Notes under the pieces: generated by a model
The model's input: the letters and a program-made list of their open reading frames with translations, nothing else
Database searches by the model: none
Told to the model about the DNA's origin: nothing
Shown: in pieces, positions 54,050 to 63,335 of the stretch
Layout of the letters: every line of letters begins with the position of its first letter
Numbering within the stretch: position 1 is the stretch's first letter
Assembly: GCA_045106555.1 (NCBI GenBank)
Contig: JBGCET010000013.1
Location: forward strand, 1 to 64,000
Direction of reading: 5' to 3'
Source of the DNA: JANQOZ01 sp045106555
Lineage (GTDB): Bacteria; Pseudomonadota; Gammaproteobacteria; Xanthomonadales; SZUA-38
DNA: 64,000 nucleotides
Position numbers and translations under genes: made by a program

Positions 54050-54313
54050 AGGCACTCTCCTGTTGGTATAGGGACAAATAAGGGTTAACGACGCCATCTG
54101 GCTCCCTGTTAAAGGGTATCCAGTGCGGAAAAACGGAATAACAAGGTAAATTTTGATTTTCGGCCAGCCGGCCTGGGGAGCGCAGATTCAAGGCTACGCG
54201 GCGCATGGACGCTCCTGGCGACCTGCGGGTGAACGATTGTGTGAATCTGGCGTTTCAGTCATTTGGGTTGTCAGGCAACACCCGAAGTGCAACCTGCCGC
54301 TTGAGCCTAACGC
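54050..54313. other. Non-coding region upstream of the YdcH-like gene
   Basis: No gene, RNA or repeat could be supported here. It should hold the promoter of the YdcH-like gene. A second stop-adjacent terminator of the OmpA gene begins at 54314. Confidence 0.4.
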
Positions 54314-54340
54314 AAAAAACCGAGGGCGGCAATTGCCCTC
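54314..54340 (-). terminator. Rho-independent terminator of the OmpA-like gene
   Basis: GAGGGC (54322-54327) pairs with GCCCTC (54335-54340). On the minus strand the hairpin is followed by GGTTTTTTG (A-run at 54314-54319 on the plus strand), 38 bp beyond the stop. Confidence 0.8.
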
Positions 54341-54377
54341 CCTTTCAGATTTGTCAGTGGCCCGCTTCGGACCGATT

Positions 54378-55403
54378 TCAGGCGGGATTCAAGATGATTA
54401 TTTCTACTCGCCTATTCTGGCGTCTACCGACTTCGGTATCGTTTCCAGCAACCGGGAACTCCTCTCCCAGCCCTACCGCCTGCAGTTTGTCTGCAGAAAG
54501 CCCACGCTCAATCAGCGCTGAACGAACGGAATCGGCCCGAGATTGAGACAGCGTCAGGTTAAATTCATCGCTGCCGACGCTGTCGGTATGGCCCTCAATA
54601 CTCACCGTTCGGTCCGCATACTGCTGCAGAAAACCCACCAGTCGGTCAAGGTTGGCCAGCGATGCCGGCTTCAGGCTCGATTCGGCATTTTCGAACAACA
54701 CATCGCCCAGAGTAAACATTAACCCGCGGCTGGTTTCTCGCGCCTGCAGGTTGTTGAGCTGTCGACGCAAAGACTCTGCGGCGGCCGATGCAACTTCTGC
54801 CTCCTGCCGCGCCAAATCTGCCTCTTTGGCCTGGGATTGGGCCAGCGCTCTGGCCTGCTCTGCCTCTTGACGAGCCAGGTCTGCACTGCGCTGCACCTCC
54901 GCAGAATACTCCCGCGCTTGCTGCACCTCTTCGCGAGCCATACGTGTCTCTTCGTCCCGGGCAAGGTTCTCCAGCCGCAAGCGCTCCGCTTCAGCCCGAG
55001 CACGCTCTGCCTCTCGCAGCGAGGCCTGGAGCAAAATTCGGTCACGATCCCGCTCCAGCTGAGACAACTCGTCTTCCGCCGCCGCAGTACTGGCTATGGC
55101 GCGGGCGATATCAATGCGGCGTTCCGCCAGGTAGGCCAGGTGTGCTCGATCGTCGGCATTGGTTGAGGCTGCCAGCTGATTCATCAGGTTTCGCACCTGT
55201 TGAACCTCCAACCCAGCAAATTCGACAATCTCCTGATTGGCCGTCAGCGCAGCAAAATCTGACTGAAGTTTTTCCAGGTTCAGGTCTTTACGCGGCGCAG
55301 AACCGCAACCCGCCAACAGGCAAAGCAGCGCTGTGCTCATCCCCATTAAACCTGTTCGCGCTAGCCCCTGAAGGCCCGAAACCGCCATTTGTTGCGTCAT
55401 CAT
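54378..55403 (-). CDS. OmpA-domain lipoprotein with coiled-coil spacer
   Basis: A 341-residue lipoprotein: lipobox LAGC (cysteine near residue 33), a DUF4398-like helical domain (about 45-115), a long Ala/Glu/Arg coiled coil (about 120-215, EAERARAEAERL), and an OmpA peptidoglycan-binding domain with VSIEGHTDSVGSDEFNLTLS and SRADSVRSALIERGL. It probably links the outer membrane to peptidoglycan. Its start overlaps the stop of the DUF4398 lipoprotein gene. Confidence 0.92.
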   Translation of the reverse strand: MMTQQMAVSGLQGLARTGLMGMSTALLCLLAGCGSAPRKDLNLEKLQSDFAALTANQEIVEFAGLEVQQVRNLMNQLAASTNADDRAHLAYLAERRIDIARAIASTAAAEDELSQLERDRDRILLQASLREAERARAEAERLRLENLARDEETRMAREEVQQAREYSAEVQRSADLARQEAEQARALAQSQAKEADLARQEAEVASAAAESLRRQLNNLQARETSRGLMFTLGDVLFENAESSLKPASLANLDRLVGFLQQYADRTVSIEGHTDSVGSDEFNLTLSQSRADSVRSALIERGLSADKLQAVGLGEEFPVAGNDTEVGRRQNRRVEIIILNPA

Positions 55404-55795
55404 CGGTCTCCACCGCCCAGCTCAATAATGAGCGCATCGTTTGATTCACGAGCCCGGCGTGCCTCGTCTCGGGCTTTCGCGGCAGCGGTTTTTGCCGCCG
55501 CCAGTTCGCTGTTTACGCTGGACTGCTGAGCCAGTTGGCGTGCCAAGGTGTAATCCCGGCCGTCTGCCGCCGAACGGGCCTCTGTCAGCTTTTCCCGCGC
55601 CCACTTCAGCTCCAACGGGGCGTGCTCCAGCGCGCCTTCTCCGGCGGCGCTCAGCGCCAGTTCGTCGGCGCGGTCAAGAAAACCCAGCGACGGCGGGGTA
55701 CTGGCACACGCACCCAAGGTCGCCAGCAGCGCCACAACCCACAGGACACGACAGGAAATTGATCCGAGAAATGTGTTCGATAACATTGCAGTCAT
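55400..55795 (-). CDS. DUF4398 lipoprotein
   Basis: A 131-residue lipoprotein: signal sequence with lipobox LGAC (cysteine near residue 29), then the helical DUF4398 pattern ALEHAPLELKWAREKLTEARSAADGRDYTLARQLAQQSS. It overlaps the OmpA-like gene by four bases; the pair is common in gammaproteobacteria. Function unknown; probably an outer-membrane partner of the OmpA-domain protein. Confidence 0.85.
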   Translation of the reverse strand: MTAMLSNTFLGSISCRVLWVVALLATLGACASTPPSLGFLDRADELALSAAGEGALEHAPLELKWAREKLTEARSAADGRDYTLARQLAQQSSVNSELAAAKTAAAKARDEARRARESNDALIIELGGGDR

Positions 55796-56024
55796 AGCGG
55801 AAGACTTCAGTTTTTTGCGATCAGCGCCGTAGTGTGTGAACTAAGTCCCACCTTTGCAAGCGCGCGGTGACGGAATGTTCGAGCCAACTTGCCAGGCAAA
55901 AGGTCATTTGCGGGCAATAGTGTGAGCGGTTTGATAGGCCCCAGCAGGCAAAAAGGCTATGATTGGGACGTCAGTAATCTGACAGGGAAAGGGATCAATC
56001 AGGACGAACAGCGGGGGCTGATTA
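55796..56024. other. Divergent region between the lipoprotein pair and pilU
   Basis: These 229 bp contain promoters for both directions. Neither a confident sigma-70 nor a sigma-28 site was recognised. A GGGGG(C)TG precedes the pilU ATG by about 8 bp as a weak ribosome binding site. Confidence 0.35.
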
Positions 56025-57140
56025 ATGGATATTGGATATTTCCTCAAACTGATGAAAGAAAAAAACGCCTCGGACATGTTTCTGTCCACTGGCGCGCCGG
56101 TCAGCATCAAGGTTGAGGGCAAAATTTTCCCTCTGGGAAAAGCGGGCCTGCCTGGCGGCATGGTAAAAAAGATCGCCTATTCGCTGATGGACGAAGGCGA
56201 CGTCCCGGAGTTTGAGCAAGAGCTGGAGCTTAACCTGGCCATCTCGATCAAAGACGCCGGGCGATTCCGAGTGAATGTGTTTAAGCAGCGCGGAGAAGTG
56301 GGTATGGTCATACGGGCCATCCAGAGCGACATTCCCGCCATTGAGGAGCTGTTTCTTCCGCCGCTGCTGCACGAAATGGTGATGGAGTCTCGAGGGCTGC
56401 TGTTGGTGGTTGGCGCCACCGGATCCGGTAAATCCACCACCCTTGCCTCCATGATTGACTACCGCAATACCAATTCCAGCGGACACATTCTCACCATTGA
56501 GGACCCCATCGAATTCCTGCACAAGCACAAACGTTCCATCGTCAACCAGCGGGAAATTGGTATTGACACCCACAAATACAGCAAGGCCTTGCGTTCTGCC
56601 CTGCGCGAAGCACCGGACGTGCTCTTAATTGGCGAGATTCGCGACACCGAAACCATGGAAGCGGCACTGACCTTCGCCGAAACCGGCCATCTGGTGCTAG
56701 CAACACTGCACTCCAACAACGCCGACCAAACCATGGACCGGGTGCTCAATTTCTTTCCTGAAGCCCTGCACAAACAGGTGCTGCAAAACTTGTCGCTGAA
56801 CCTGCGCGGAATTGTGTCCCAACGTCTGGTGATGACCAAAGAGGGCAAACGCCGCGCCGCCGTAGAGATTCTGGTGAATACCCCCATGATCCGCGACATG
56901 ATTCGCCGGGGGGAAATTGCCGATCTTAAAGAGGCCATGGAGAAATCTCTGGACGCCGGCATGCAGACCTTCGACCAGGCGTTGTACGAGCTTTACAACG
57001 ATGGCGTCATTGAACTGGACGAAGCCCTGCAAAAAGCCGACTCTCGCGATGGTCTGCAGCTGAAAGTGAAATTCAGCGAGGGTGGCGAGGCGCCGGAGGC
57101 GACGTTCTCCGACGACCTTTATGATCCCTCTAGTTTCTGA
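56025..57140 (+). CDS. pilU: Type IV pilus retraction ATPase PilU
   Basis: PilU is a hexameric ATPase that helps PilT retract type IV pili. The 371-residue product starts MDIGYFLKLMKEKNASDMFL and has Walker A GATGSGKSTTLA, an Asp box LTIEDPIEFLH, Walker B DVLLIGEIRD and the His box TGHLVLATLHSNNA, with the family tail FSEGGEAPEATFSDDLYDPSSF (split: EAPEATFSDD). It lies alone, without pilT, but is followed by a cyclic-nucleotide-binding gene. Confidence 0.95.
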   Translation: MDIGYFLKLMKEKNASDMFLSTGAPVSIKVEGKIFPLGKAGLPGGMVKKIAYSLMDEGDVPEFEQELELNLAISIKDAGRFRVNVFKQRGEVGMVIRAIQSDIPAIEELFLPPLLHEMVMESRGLLLVVGATGSGKSTTLASMIDYRNTNSSGHILTIEDPIEFLHKHKRSIVNQREIGIDTHKYSKALRSALREAPDVLLIGEIRDTETMEAALTFAETGHLVLATLHSNNADQTMDRVLNFFPEALHKQVLQNLSLNLRGIVSQRLVMTKEGKRRAAVEILVNTPMIRDMIRRGEIADLKEAMEKSLDAGMQTFDQALYELYNDGVIELDEALQKADSRDGLQLKVKFSEGGEAPEATFSDDLYDPSSF

Positions 57141-57185
57141 GCCAACTATTTACCGTCACCGCAAGCCATATTTGAGGATGCCAGC

Positions 57186-57584
57186 GTGCAAACAACTTAC
57201 CTGACCGATCAAGATCTTGACCTGCTGAAAGAACACGGCAAAACGGCCCAGTATTCTCCTGATCAAGTCATCTTGCAGCAGGACACTCATCCTGACGCAA
57301 TTTATTACATTTGTAGTGGCATGGTGAAAGTGGACTTTTCCCGGGTCTACAACACTGACGTACTTGCCTACGTGCGAGCCGGAGAATTCGTTGGAGAAGT
57401 ATCGTTTCTTGATGGTGGCGAATCCAGTGCATCGGTCAGTGCGGTGAAAGACGTTGAGATGCTGGAGCTGTCCCGTAAGGACCTGGATTCTCTGCTGGAA
57501 GCCGACCCTGCCTTGGCAGCGCGATTTTTCCACACCATCGCCACCACGCTGGCCCGTCGAATCAGGGCAAGCAACTCACAATAA
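57186..57584 (+). CDS. Cyclic-nucleotide-binding-domain protein without HTH
   Basis: A 132-residue Crp-like cNMP-binding domain: beta-barrel with AYVRAGEFVGEVSFLDGGESSASVSAVKDVEML and the C-helix. No DNA-binding domain follows; the sequence ends ARRIRASNSQ. It starts with GTG at 57186, 45 bp after pilU and 12 bp before the molybdoenzyme gene. It may be a stand-alone sensor acting on another protein. The function is unknown. Confidence 0.85.
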   Translation: MQTTYLTDQDLDLLKEHGKTAQYSPDQVILQQDTHPDAIYYICSGMVKVDFSRVYNTDVLAYVRAGEFVGEVSFLDGGESSASVSAVKDVEMLELSRKDLDSLLEADPALAARFFHTIATTLARRIRASNSQ

Positions 57585-57596
57585 CGGACCACCAAG

Positions 57597-58892
57597 TTGC
57601 GTGAACGAGGCATTATCGAGCTGCTTCGCGACAGCGAGGATACGGGCCCGGTCAGTCTATCGCGCCGACGCTGGCTGACCGACTCCGTGCTACTGGGGTG
57701 CGCCGCTGGCGCTGCCAGTGCAGTTTCCCAACCAGTAGTCCGAAGCCTGGGGCTGTTACCTGCGGGCTTGTTGCCAGCAGCGCTGGCGCAACAGGCACCC
57801 AACGCCCTGCTGGCCTCCCACCCCGACCTTCGTATTCTGAACGATCGACCGATCAACGCTGAAACCCCAGCCCATTTGCTCGACGACGACATCACGCCCG
57901 CAGCGCGAATGTTTGTGCGCAATAACGGCATACCGCCGGTAAAGGTGGAGGCTGACTCCTGGCGCCTGACCATTGGCGGCGAGTCGGTGTTGCGCCAAAC
58001 CACTTTCTCCGTTGCCGACCTTCAACGCGAATTCAGCCATCACACCTACCAGCTACAAATTGAATGCGGCGGGAACGGCCGGTCAGAATTCAGACCACCC
58101 GCGTCAGGCAATCAGTGGTCCACGGGGGCCATTTCCTGCGCGCGTTGGACCGGCGTGCGATTGCGCGATGTTCTTGAACATTGCGGCATCGCCGCCTCCG
58201 CGTTCTACATTGGCTATCACAGCGCCGATACTCATTTGTCCGGCGACCCCGATAAAGCGCCCATCTCTCGGGGTGTTCCCATGGACAAAGCGTTAGAGGA
58301 TCATTCCCTTATTGCCTGGGCCATGAACGGCGAAGAGATTCATCCATTGCATGGGGCTCCACTCAGACTAGTGATGGGCGGTTGGCCCGGGTCAGTGAGC
58401 GGCAAGTGGCTCACCGGCATCGACATTCGAAACCGGGTGCATGACGGTGCAAAAATGACCGGCAACGCGTACCGGGTGCCCTGCAATCCGGTGGCGCCGG
58501 GAACGCCAGTGCGTGAACAGGGCATGTGCATCATTCAATCCATGCCGATAAAGTCGCTGATTACCTTCCCAGCCAGCGGGCAGAACGTAAGAGCCGGTGA
58601 ACCGTTGGTGGTTCGCGGGCATGCCTGGGCCGGCGACCGCGCGGTTGCGAAGGTGCACACAAGCGTCGACTTTGGTGCCACCTGGCAGCCCGCCAATCTC
58701 TCACCGCCGCCCAACCCACTGGCCTGGCAACGTTTCCAGACCGCCGTCACCCTGCCCTCAGCCGGTTACTTTGAGGTGTGGGCCAAGGCCACAGACAGTC
58801 AGGGAAAAAGCCAACCGATGCTGGTACCCGGGTGGAACCCTAAGGGTTATCTCAACAACGCCTGTCATCGCATTGCGTTGTCCGCAGCATGA
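57597..58892 (+). CDS. Tat-exported sulfite-oxidase-family molybdoenzyme (SorA/SoxC-like)
   Basis: A 431-residue molybdopterin protein. The N-terminus has a twin-arginine signal (SRRRWL at residues 22-27, hydrophobic stretch to AALAQ). The sulfite-oxidase fold follows with IECGGNGRSEF and the molybdenum-ligand cysteine C181 in GAISCARWTGVRL, then the C-terminal Mo-co dimerisation domain (VRGHAWAGDRAVAKVHTSVDFG split). It probably oxidises sulfite or a sulfur compound and passes electrons to the adjacent cytochrome c. TTG start at 57597. Confidence 0.92.
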   Translation: MRERGIIELLRDSEDTGPVSLSRRRWLTDSVLLGCAAGAASAVSQPVVRSLGLLPAGLLPAALAQQAPNALLASHPDLRILNDRPINAETPAHLLDDDITPAARMFVRNNGIPPVKVEADSWRLTIGGESVLRQTTFSVADLQREFSHHTYQLQIECGGNGRSEFRPPASGNQWSTGAISCARWTGVRLRDVLEHCGIAASAFYIGYHSADTHLSGDPDKAPISRGVPMDKALEDHSLIAWAMNGEEIHPLHGAPLRLVMGGWPGSVSGKWLTGIDIRNRVHDGAKMTGNAYRVPCNPVAPGTPVREQGMCIIQSMPIKSLITFPASGQNVRAGEPLVVRGHAWAGDRAVAKVHTSVDFGATWQPANLSPPPNPLAWQRFQTAVTLPSAGYFEVWAKATDSQGKSQPMLVPGWNPKGYLNNACHRIALSAA

Positions 58893-59239
58893 GTATTGCC
58901 GGTTTATCCGCAGGGGCGCTGGCCCTATTGAGCAGTCTGTCTGGCGAAGTCCTTGGAGATACCGGCGGGCTCAAAAAGGCGCCGCACTGGGAGCTGGTTC
59001 GTGCCCACTGTGGCGGGTGCCACTCGCTGAACCTGGTAACCAGCCAACGTGGTGATCGTGCGTTCTGGCTGAAGACCATTCGCTGGATGCAGAAAACCCA
59101 AAACCTGTGGCCGCTGCCTGCGGACCAAGAAGAAAAAATCCTTCACTATTTAAGCGCCCAATACCCGGCCGAGGCCTGGGGCCGTCGACCTGCCCTCGGG
59201 CCGCAACTCATGCCTCAACGGGGTACGCCTGAGCGGTAA
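58889..59239 (+). CDS. Monoheme cytochrome c partner of the molybdoenzyme
   Basis: A 116-residue protein with a weak signal peptide and one heme motif CGGCH (residues 41-45) in LVRAHCGGCHSLNL. The rest is short (WLKTIRWMQKTQNLWPL, EKILHYLSAQY), a SorB-like cytochrome. Its ATG overlaps the molybdoenzyme stop (ATGA), so the two are coupled and very likely form an electron-transfer pair in the periplasm. Confidence 0.9.
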   Translation: MSIAGLSAGALALLSSLSGEVLGDTGGLKKAPHWELVRAHCGGCHSLNLVTSQRGDRAFWLKTIRWMQKTQNLWPLPADQEEKILHYLSAQYPAEAWGRRPALGPQLMPQRGTPER

Positions 59240-61716
59240 GCCTCAACCGATTCCAGCGTCTGTTTTGTTAGGTAATGTTCTTCGCCATGGATTGCCAAGC
59301 GTCGCTGCAGGGCATCTTCAGCGGCCGCCAACGCGGCGTTGGGTTGACCGAGCTCGGCATGGATTTGGGCGCTAAGCAGCTGAACCTGGGCTGCCACCTC
59401 GTTGACGTCACGATGGGTAATGCGCGATAGGTCCGCCATCAGCGTCTGGCAATCGCCCAGAGCGCCCTCCAACTGCCCGCGAGCAACGCGAATCTTACTG
59501 CGGGTCAAGCGCAGACGCAGTCGAGTATCGTTGGTTAACGGCAGCGACGCATTCACCATGTCTGCCTCATCGGCAGCTGCTTCTGCCTCATCCAGGCGAT
59601 CGTTGCGCAAATACACCAGCGTCAAATTGGCCAACGCGCGCCCCAGGCTGGGGTGGTTGGGCCCAAGAATGTCTCGCCGTAGTGCCACCGACTGCTGCAT
59701 CAGCGGCAATACTTCCGCCACCCGTCCCACGTCCATCAGCAGCGCAGCCAGGTTGTTGTAGCTATACATAAGATTTGCGTCCGGCTCTCCCGGCTTTGCC
59801 TCTTTCAGGCGAATGTCTTGTTGGTAGTACGCCTCTGCCTGCTTAAGGTCACCCAGTTGATGGGTGGTCACCGCCAGATTCCCAACAACCAAGGCCGGGT
59901 CGTATTTAGGCGTCTGAGGATCAATTTCGTCCAGCAGCGTCTGGGCCTGCTCAAGCATGTCCAACGAGGCCTGATTTTCCTCATACCAGGCTAATACCAC
60001 ACCAAAATCGTTCAGTACGGTCACCTTCAACAGCTCGGGCGTATCAGGACCGAACCCTTCAATGGCCTTGGCATACCAGGTTTTGGCCTCGGGCAACTGG
60101 TCTTGTTCATGGGCCAGCCAGCCGAGATCAGACTGATTTTGGATGGTGTTGGGGTGCCCCAGGCCGTAGGCACTTAGGTTTTTTTCATAGGCCACCACGA
60201 GCTGTGGTTTCGCCAAGTCGGATTTTCCCAGGTTCAGGAGTGTCCACCCCAAGGTGCGGCGCACCGCGGCTTCCACCTCGGGCAAATCGGCAAAGCGGTC
60301 GCCGATTCGATCGCCAGCCTGGCTTAAGACATCGCGAACCGTTGGGGCCTCCGGCGCCTCAAAGGGGTCACCCTCTGACATTAGCTCAACCAGAAATTCA
60401 CTCACAGCCTCAGCCTTAGCCGCCTCGCTGCGCGCCTCGCTGGCCGCCGCACCGGCCTTTTGCGCCTGGGAAAATGCCGCCACCAGCCCAACGGCAAGAG
60501 CCAGGATTACCGCACTGACGCCGGCGACAAAACCCATGTTGCGGCGAAAAAACTTACCCACTCGATAGCGCCGACTGTTGCGTCGTGCGCGCACTGGCAA
60601 ACCACCCAAATACCGCTCTATGTCCGCCGCCATCTCCGCGCTGGAACCGTATCGGCGTAACGGCTCCTTGCGCAACGCTTTCATCACGATGGCATCCAGG
60701 TCGCCGCGAATATCTGCGGGACCGAAGCGGATATGGGTAGGTGAGGATTGACGCAGACTCGCGCTTGGCGGCATGGGTTCCCGATCGCAGATAATCTCCT
60801 GGGCCTGAGCCGGCGTCAGTGTCGACACCTCATAAGCTGCTCGCCCTCCCATGAGCTGGTACAGCACCAGTCCCAGGGAATATATATCGCTGGCCGCCGT
60901 CACCGGATCACCGCGCACCTGCTCGGGACTGGCATAGTCAGGCGTCATGGCCGAGGTACCGGTCAGGGTGTAAGCGCCACTGGTGTTGGCGTCGCCATCG
61001 AGCACCTTGGCGATGCCAAAGTCCAGCAGTTTTACTTCACCGGCCTCGGTGACCATAACGTTAGAGGGTTTTAGGTCGCGGTGAACAATCAGGTTGGCGT
61101 GAACCGCGCCCATGGCGCTCAATAAATCCAGGAACAAACGTAAACGCTGACGCAGGCTCGGTCGACGCGCGCGAACATAATCTCCCAGAGCCTGGCCGGT
61201 AATGTATTCCATGACCAGAAAGGGAAGACCGTCTGTGGTTGTTCCACCATCCAGTATGCGTGCCACATTGTCATGCTGGATATTGGCCAGCACCTGACGC
61301 TCGACCTGAAATCGCGCCAGCAGCTGATCGCGGATGAGTTGCGGGGCTTGGAACAGCTGACCCCGAATCACCTTCAGAGCGGCGTGTTGTTCAAATTCGC
61401 CGTCCTCTCGGTGGGCTCGATAAACCGACCCCATGCCGCCCTCGGCCAGCAACGCGTCCAGCCGCCACGACCCCAGTTTCTGACCCACCAGATCACTGCT
61501 GACAGCGACCTTCTCCAAATTCTGGTCTAGCCCTTGATCCAGCAACTGATGGTCACCGCGGTCTGCGGCCAACAGACGGTTTACCGCCGCGCAGAGTGCA
61601 GGTTCGTTTTCAGTTTGGCCGGCAAGCCAGCGTCGTCGGTTGCCGGTTGGGTGGTCCAGCGATGCTTCAAACAGCTTCAGCGCCCGGGCGGACACCGAGG
61701 CTTTTGAATCAGTCAC
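59215..61716 (-). CDS. Ser/Thr protein kinase with TM and C-terminal TPRs
   Basis: About 833 residues from GTG 61716. The kinase domain (about 75-355) has LAEGGMGSVYRAH, the lysine ALKVIRG, the HRD IVHRDLKPSNVM, DFG in LLDFGIAK and YASPEQVRG. A TM helix (GFVAGVSAVILALAVGLVA) is near residue 400, followed by TPR repeats (KAEAYYQQDIRLKEAKP, LGRALANLTLVYL). It overlaps the ECF sigma gene by 8 bp, the well-known ECF-kinase pairing. The alternative TTG 61740 has no ribosome site as good as the one before GTG 61716. Confidence 0.92.
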   Translation of the reverse strand: MTDSKASVSARALKLFEASLDHPTGNRRRWLAGQTENEPALCAAVNRLLAADRGDHQLLDQGLDQNLEKVAVSSDLVGQKLGSWRLDALLAEGGMGSVYRAHREDGEFEQHAALKVIRGQLFQAPQLIRDQLLARFQVERQVLANIQHDNVARILDGGTTTDGLPFLVMEYITGQALGDYVRARRPSLRQRLRLFLDLLSAMGAVHANLIVHRDLKPSNVMVTEAGEVKLLDFGIAKVLDGDANTSGAYTLTGTSAMTPDYASPEQVRGDPVTAASDIYSLGLVLYQLMGGRAAYEVSTLTPAQAQEIICDREPMPPSASLRQSSPTHIRFGPADIRGDLDAIVMKALRKEPLRRYGSSAEMAADIERYLGGLPVRARRNSRRYRVGKFFRRNMGFVAGVSAVILALAVGLVAAFSQAQKAGAAASEARSEAAKAEAVSEFLVELMSEGDPFEAPEAPTVRDVLSQAGDRIGDRFADLPEVEAAVRRTLGWTLLNLGKSDLAKPQLVVAYEKNLSAYGLGHPNTIQNQSDLGWLAHEQDQLPEAKTWYAKAIEGFGPDTPELLKVTVLNDFGVVLAWYEENQASLDMLEQAQTLLDEIDPQTPKYDPALVVGNLAVTTHQLGDLKQAEAYYQQDIRLKEAKPGEPDANLMYSYNNLAALLMDVGRVAEVLPLMQQSVALRRDILGPNHPSLGRALANLTLVYLRNDRLDEAEAAADEADMVNASLPLTNDTRLRLRLTRSKIRVARGQLEGALGDCQTLMADLSRITHRDVNEVAAQVQLLSAQIHAELGQPNAALAAAEDALQRRLAIHGEEHYLTKQTLESVEAYRSGVPR

Positions 61717-62275
61717 CGGTTTCGTCCTGTAGCCGATCAATCAGCCAGGCTCGGGCGGCTCGCCACCGACGTTTGACGGTTGCCGGGGAAATGTCCATGG
61801 CCACTGCCGTGTCTTCCACATTAAGACCAGCAAAAAACCGCAGCTCCACAACGCTGGACAACTCCAAATCAACATCGCCAAGGTCGGTAAGCGCCTCGTC
61901 CAGACTTAAGATTTCCACATCCTCAAACTGGGTCAGGGCCTGGCCACCGGTCAACGTGATTCTTTTCCCCCAATCACGCTTGGCAGCTTTTCGTCGTCTC
62001 GCCTGATCCACAAGAATTTGCCGCATGACCCGGCCGGCAAGGCCCAGGAAGTGATTTCGCCCTTGCCAATCAATGCTGTGAACGTCCACCAGCCGAAGAA
62101 ACGCTTCGTTGACCAATGCAGTAGGTTGTAACGACACTGCCGCCTGTTCGCCGGCCAAAGCGCGGGATGCGACCGCTCGAAGGTCGCCATAAAGAACGTC
62201 CATCAGCGCATTTCTTGAGGGTTCATCACCCGCACGCCAAGCTTTCAGGAGGTTGGTAACTTCAGCTTGAGACAA
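61709..62275 (-). CDS. ECF sigma factor of the TIGR02999 type
   Basis: A 188-residue sigma-70-family ECF factor. Region 2 has LQPTALVNEAFLRLVDVHSIDWQGR and NHFLGLAGRVMRQILVDQARRRKAAKR, and region 4 (DLELSSVVELRFFAGLNVEDTAVAMDISPATVKRRWRAARAWL, a helix-turn-helix, split here) follows. Factors of this type are encoded beside Ser/Thr kinases and are thought to be controlled by them. It starts with TTG at 62275; a better start was not found. The kinase GTG lies within its last codons. Confidence 0.92.
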   Translation of the reverse strand: MSQAEVTNLLKAWRAGDEPSRNALMDVLYGDLRAVASRALAGEQAAVSLQPTALVNEAFLRLVDVHSIDWQGRNHFLGLAGRVMRQILVDQARRRKAAKRDWGKRITLTGGQALTQFEDVEILSLDEALTDLGDVDLELSSVVELRFFAGLNVEDTAVAMDISPATVKRRWRAARAWLIDRLQDETGD

Positions 62276-62387
62276 AGCAGCGGCCTGAGAAACGAAGCCA
62301 TGAGTATAACCGGCCCAGGTTACGGGCCGACGATCAGCAACATTAGTTTGCAGCTGCCGACGTCAGATCAGGTTGTTGGTGGGTAAA

Positions 62388-62759
62388 TCAGTATTTGTGG
62401 CGGCAGCGGGGCAGCCATTGGTTAGCGCACAGGGATCGTAGTTCACGCTTGTTGCGGGACGTTGCGGCATACCGCCCTTTGCGCTTCGCCACATCTTCCA
62501 AAACGGTCATGCAGTCGGACCTCAGCGCCGGCTTGTCATCGGCCGCATCGGGCATACAGGCCTGCATCGGCTGGGATAACGCTTGGGAATCGCTTATCTC
62601 AAGCGCCACTGGCTGGGCGATGTTCTGAGACTCCACAGACGCATAAGCTGCAGCGGTTGGATGACCGTGAACCCCCTGCTGATGATCAGCGGTTGCAACC
62701 AGGGTCACAAAAAGTGAGGAAAAGCCAACAATAGCTCGTGTCAGGTGCTGATTACCCAT
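62388..62759 (-). CDS. Small exported protein of unknown function
   Basis: A 123-residue protein with a signal-like N-terminus (AIVGFSSLFVTLVATADH) and four cysteines in the C-terminal half (ACMPDA, DCMTVL, LCANQ, RCRHKY), which could form two disulfides. The C-terminus is basic. I recognise no family. It lies about 110 bp upstream of the ECF sigma gene in the same direction, so co-expression is possible. Confidence 0.55.
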   Translation of the reverse strand: MGNQHLTRAIVGFSSLFVTLVATADHQQGVHGHPTAAAYASVESQNIAQPVALEISDSQALSQPMQACMPDAADDKPALRSDCMTVLEDVAKRKGRYAATSRNKRELRSLCANQWLPRCRHKY

Positions 62760-62888
62760 GTAGCCCCATCTCCCTGATTACTGAACATCGACAGTACAGT
62801 AAACTTCGTACATGGTAAAGCGCAATGTTGGAATATCAGCAAACCGGTTAATTAGTGGTCCAAAGCGATGATGCTGTCAAACGGGCAA

Positions 62889-63335
62889 CTAGTCGGCAGC
62901 CTCAACCTGAAATACCACCCCATCGATGCCCGTCACGGTGACTTTTTTCCCCACCGGAAGATCGGGGCCGGCAACCCGCCAGCTGGTGTCGTCCACACTC
63001 ACTTTGCCGACGCCGTTCACAATCGCCTCGGCCAGGGTGAAACTGCGGCCCACATACTGCTCGCCACGGCGATTCAACTGAGGCTGGTCCGAGGTAGCGG
63101 GCTGACGTTTGCGGTAGTTTACCCAGCTGATAATACTCAGTACGGAAAAAATCGAAAACGCCACCCACTGAATTTCCCAGCTCATGGGAATAAAAAACAG
63201 CACGATGCCGGTGGCCGCTGCCGCCAACCCCAACCACAGGAAGAAACTCGCTGGCGCCATCAGCTCAATAATCAGCAGCCCCAGGGCCAAAGCCAGCCAA
63301 TGCCAGCTGTTCATCGCTTCCAGTGCTTCGATCAT
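62889..63335 (-). CDS. NfeD-like membrane protein
   Basis: A 148-residue protein with three TM segments (WLALALGLLIIELMAPASFF, LWLGLAAAATGIVLFFI, WVAFSIFSVLSIISWV) and a C-terminal OB-fold NfeD domain (QYVGRSFTLAEAIVNGVGKVSVDDTSWRVAGPDLPVGKKVTVTGIDG split). NfeD proteins pair with SPFH/stomatin proteins in membrane microdomains. The ATG overlaps the SPFH stop by four bases, the conserved coupled arrangement. Confidence 0.93.
   Translation of the reverse strand: MIEALEAMNSWHWLALALGLLIIELMAPASFFLWLGLAAAATGIVLFFIPMSWEIQWVAFSIFSVLSIISWVNYRKRQPATSDQPQLNRRGEQYVGRSFTLAEAIVNGVGKVSVDDTSWRVAGPDLPVGKKVTVTGIDGVVFQVEAAD

Noticed and set aside
54361..54386. Hairpin with CGGACCG near the OmpA stop
   Set aside because: CCCGC/GCGGG pairs and the loop contains CGGACCGA, but no GGGAG follows, and it overlaps the OmpA stop; not enough for the repeat family.
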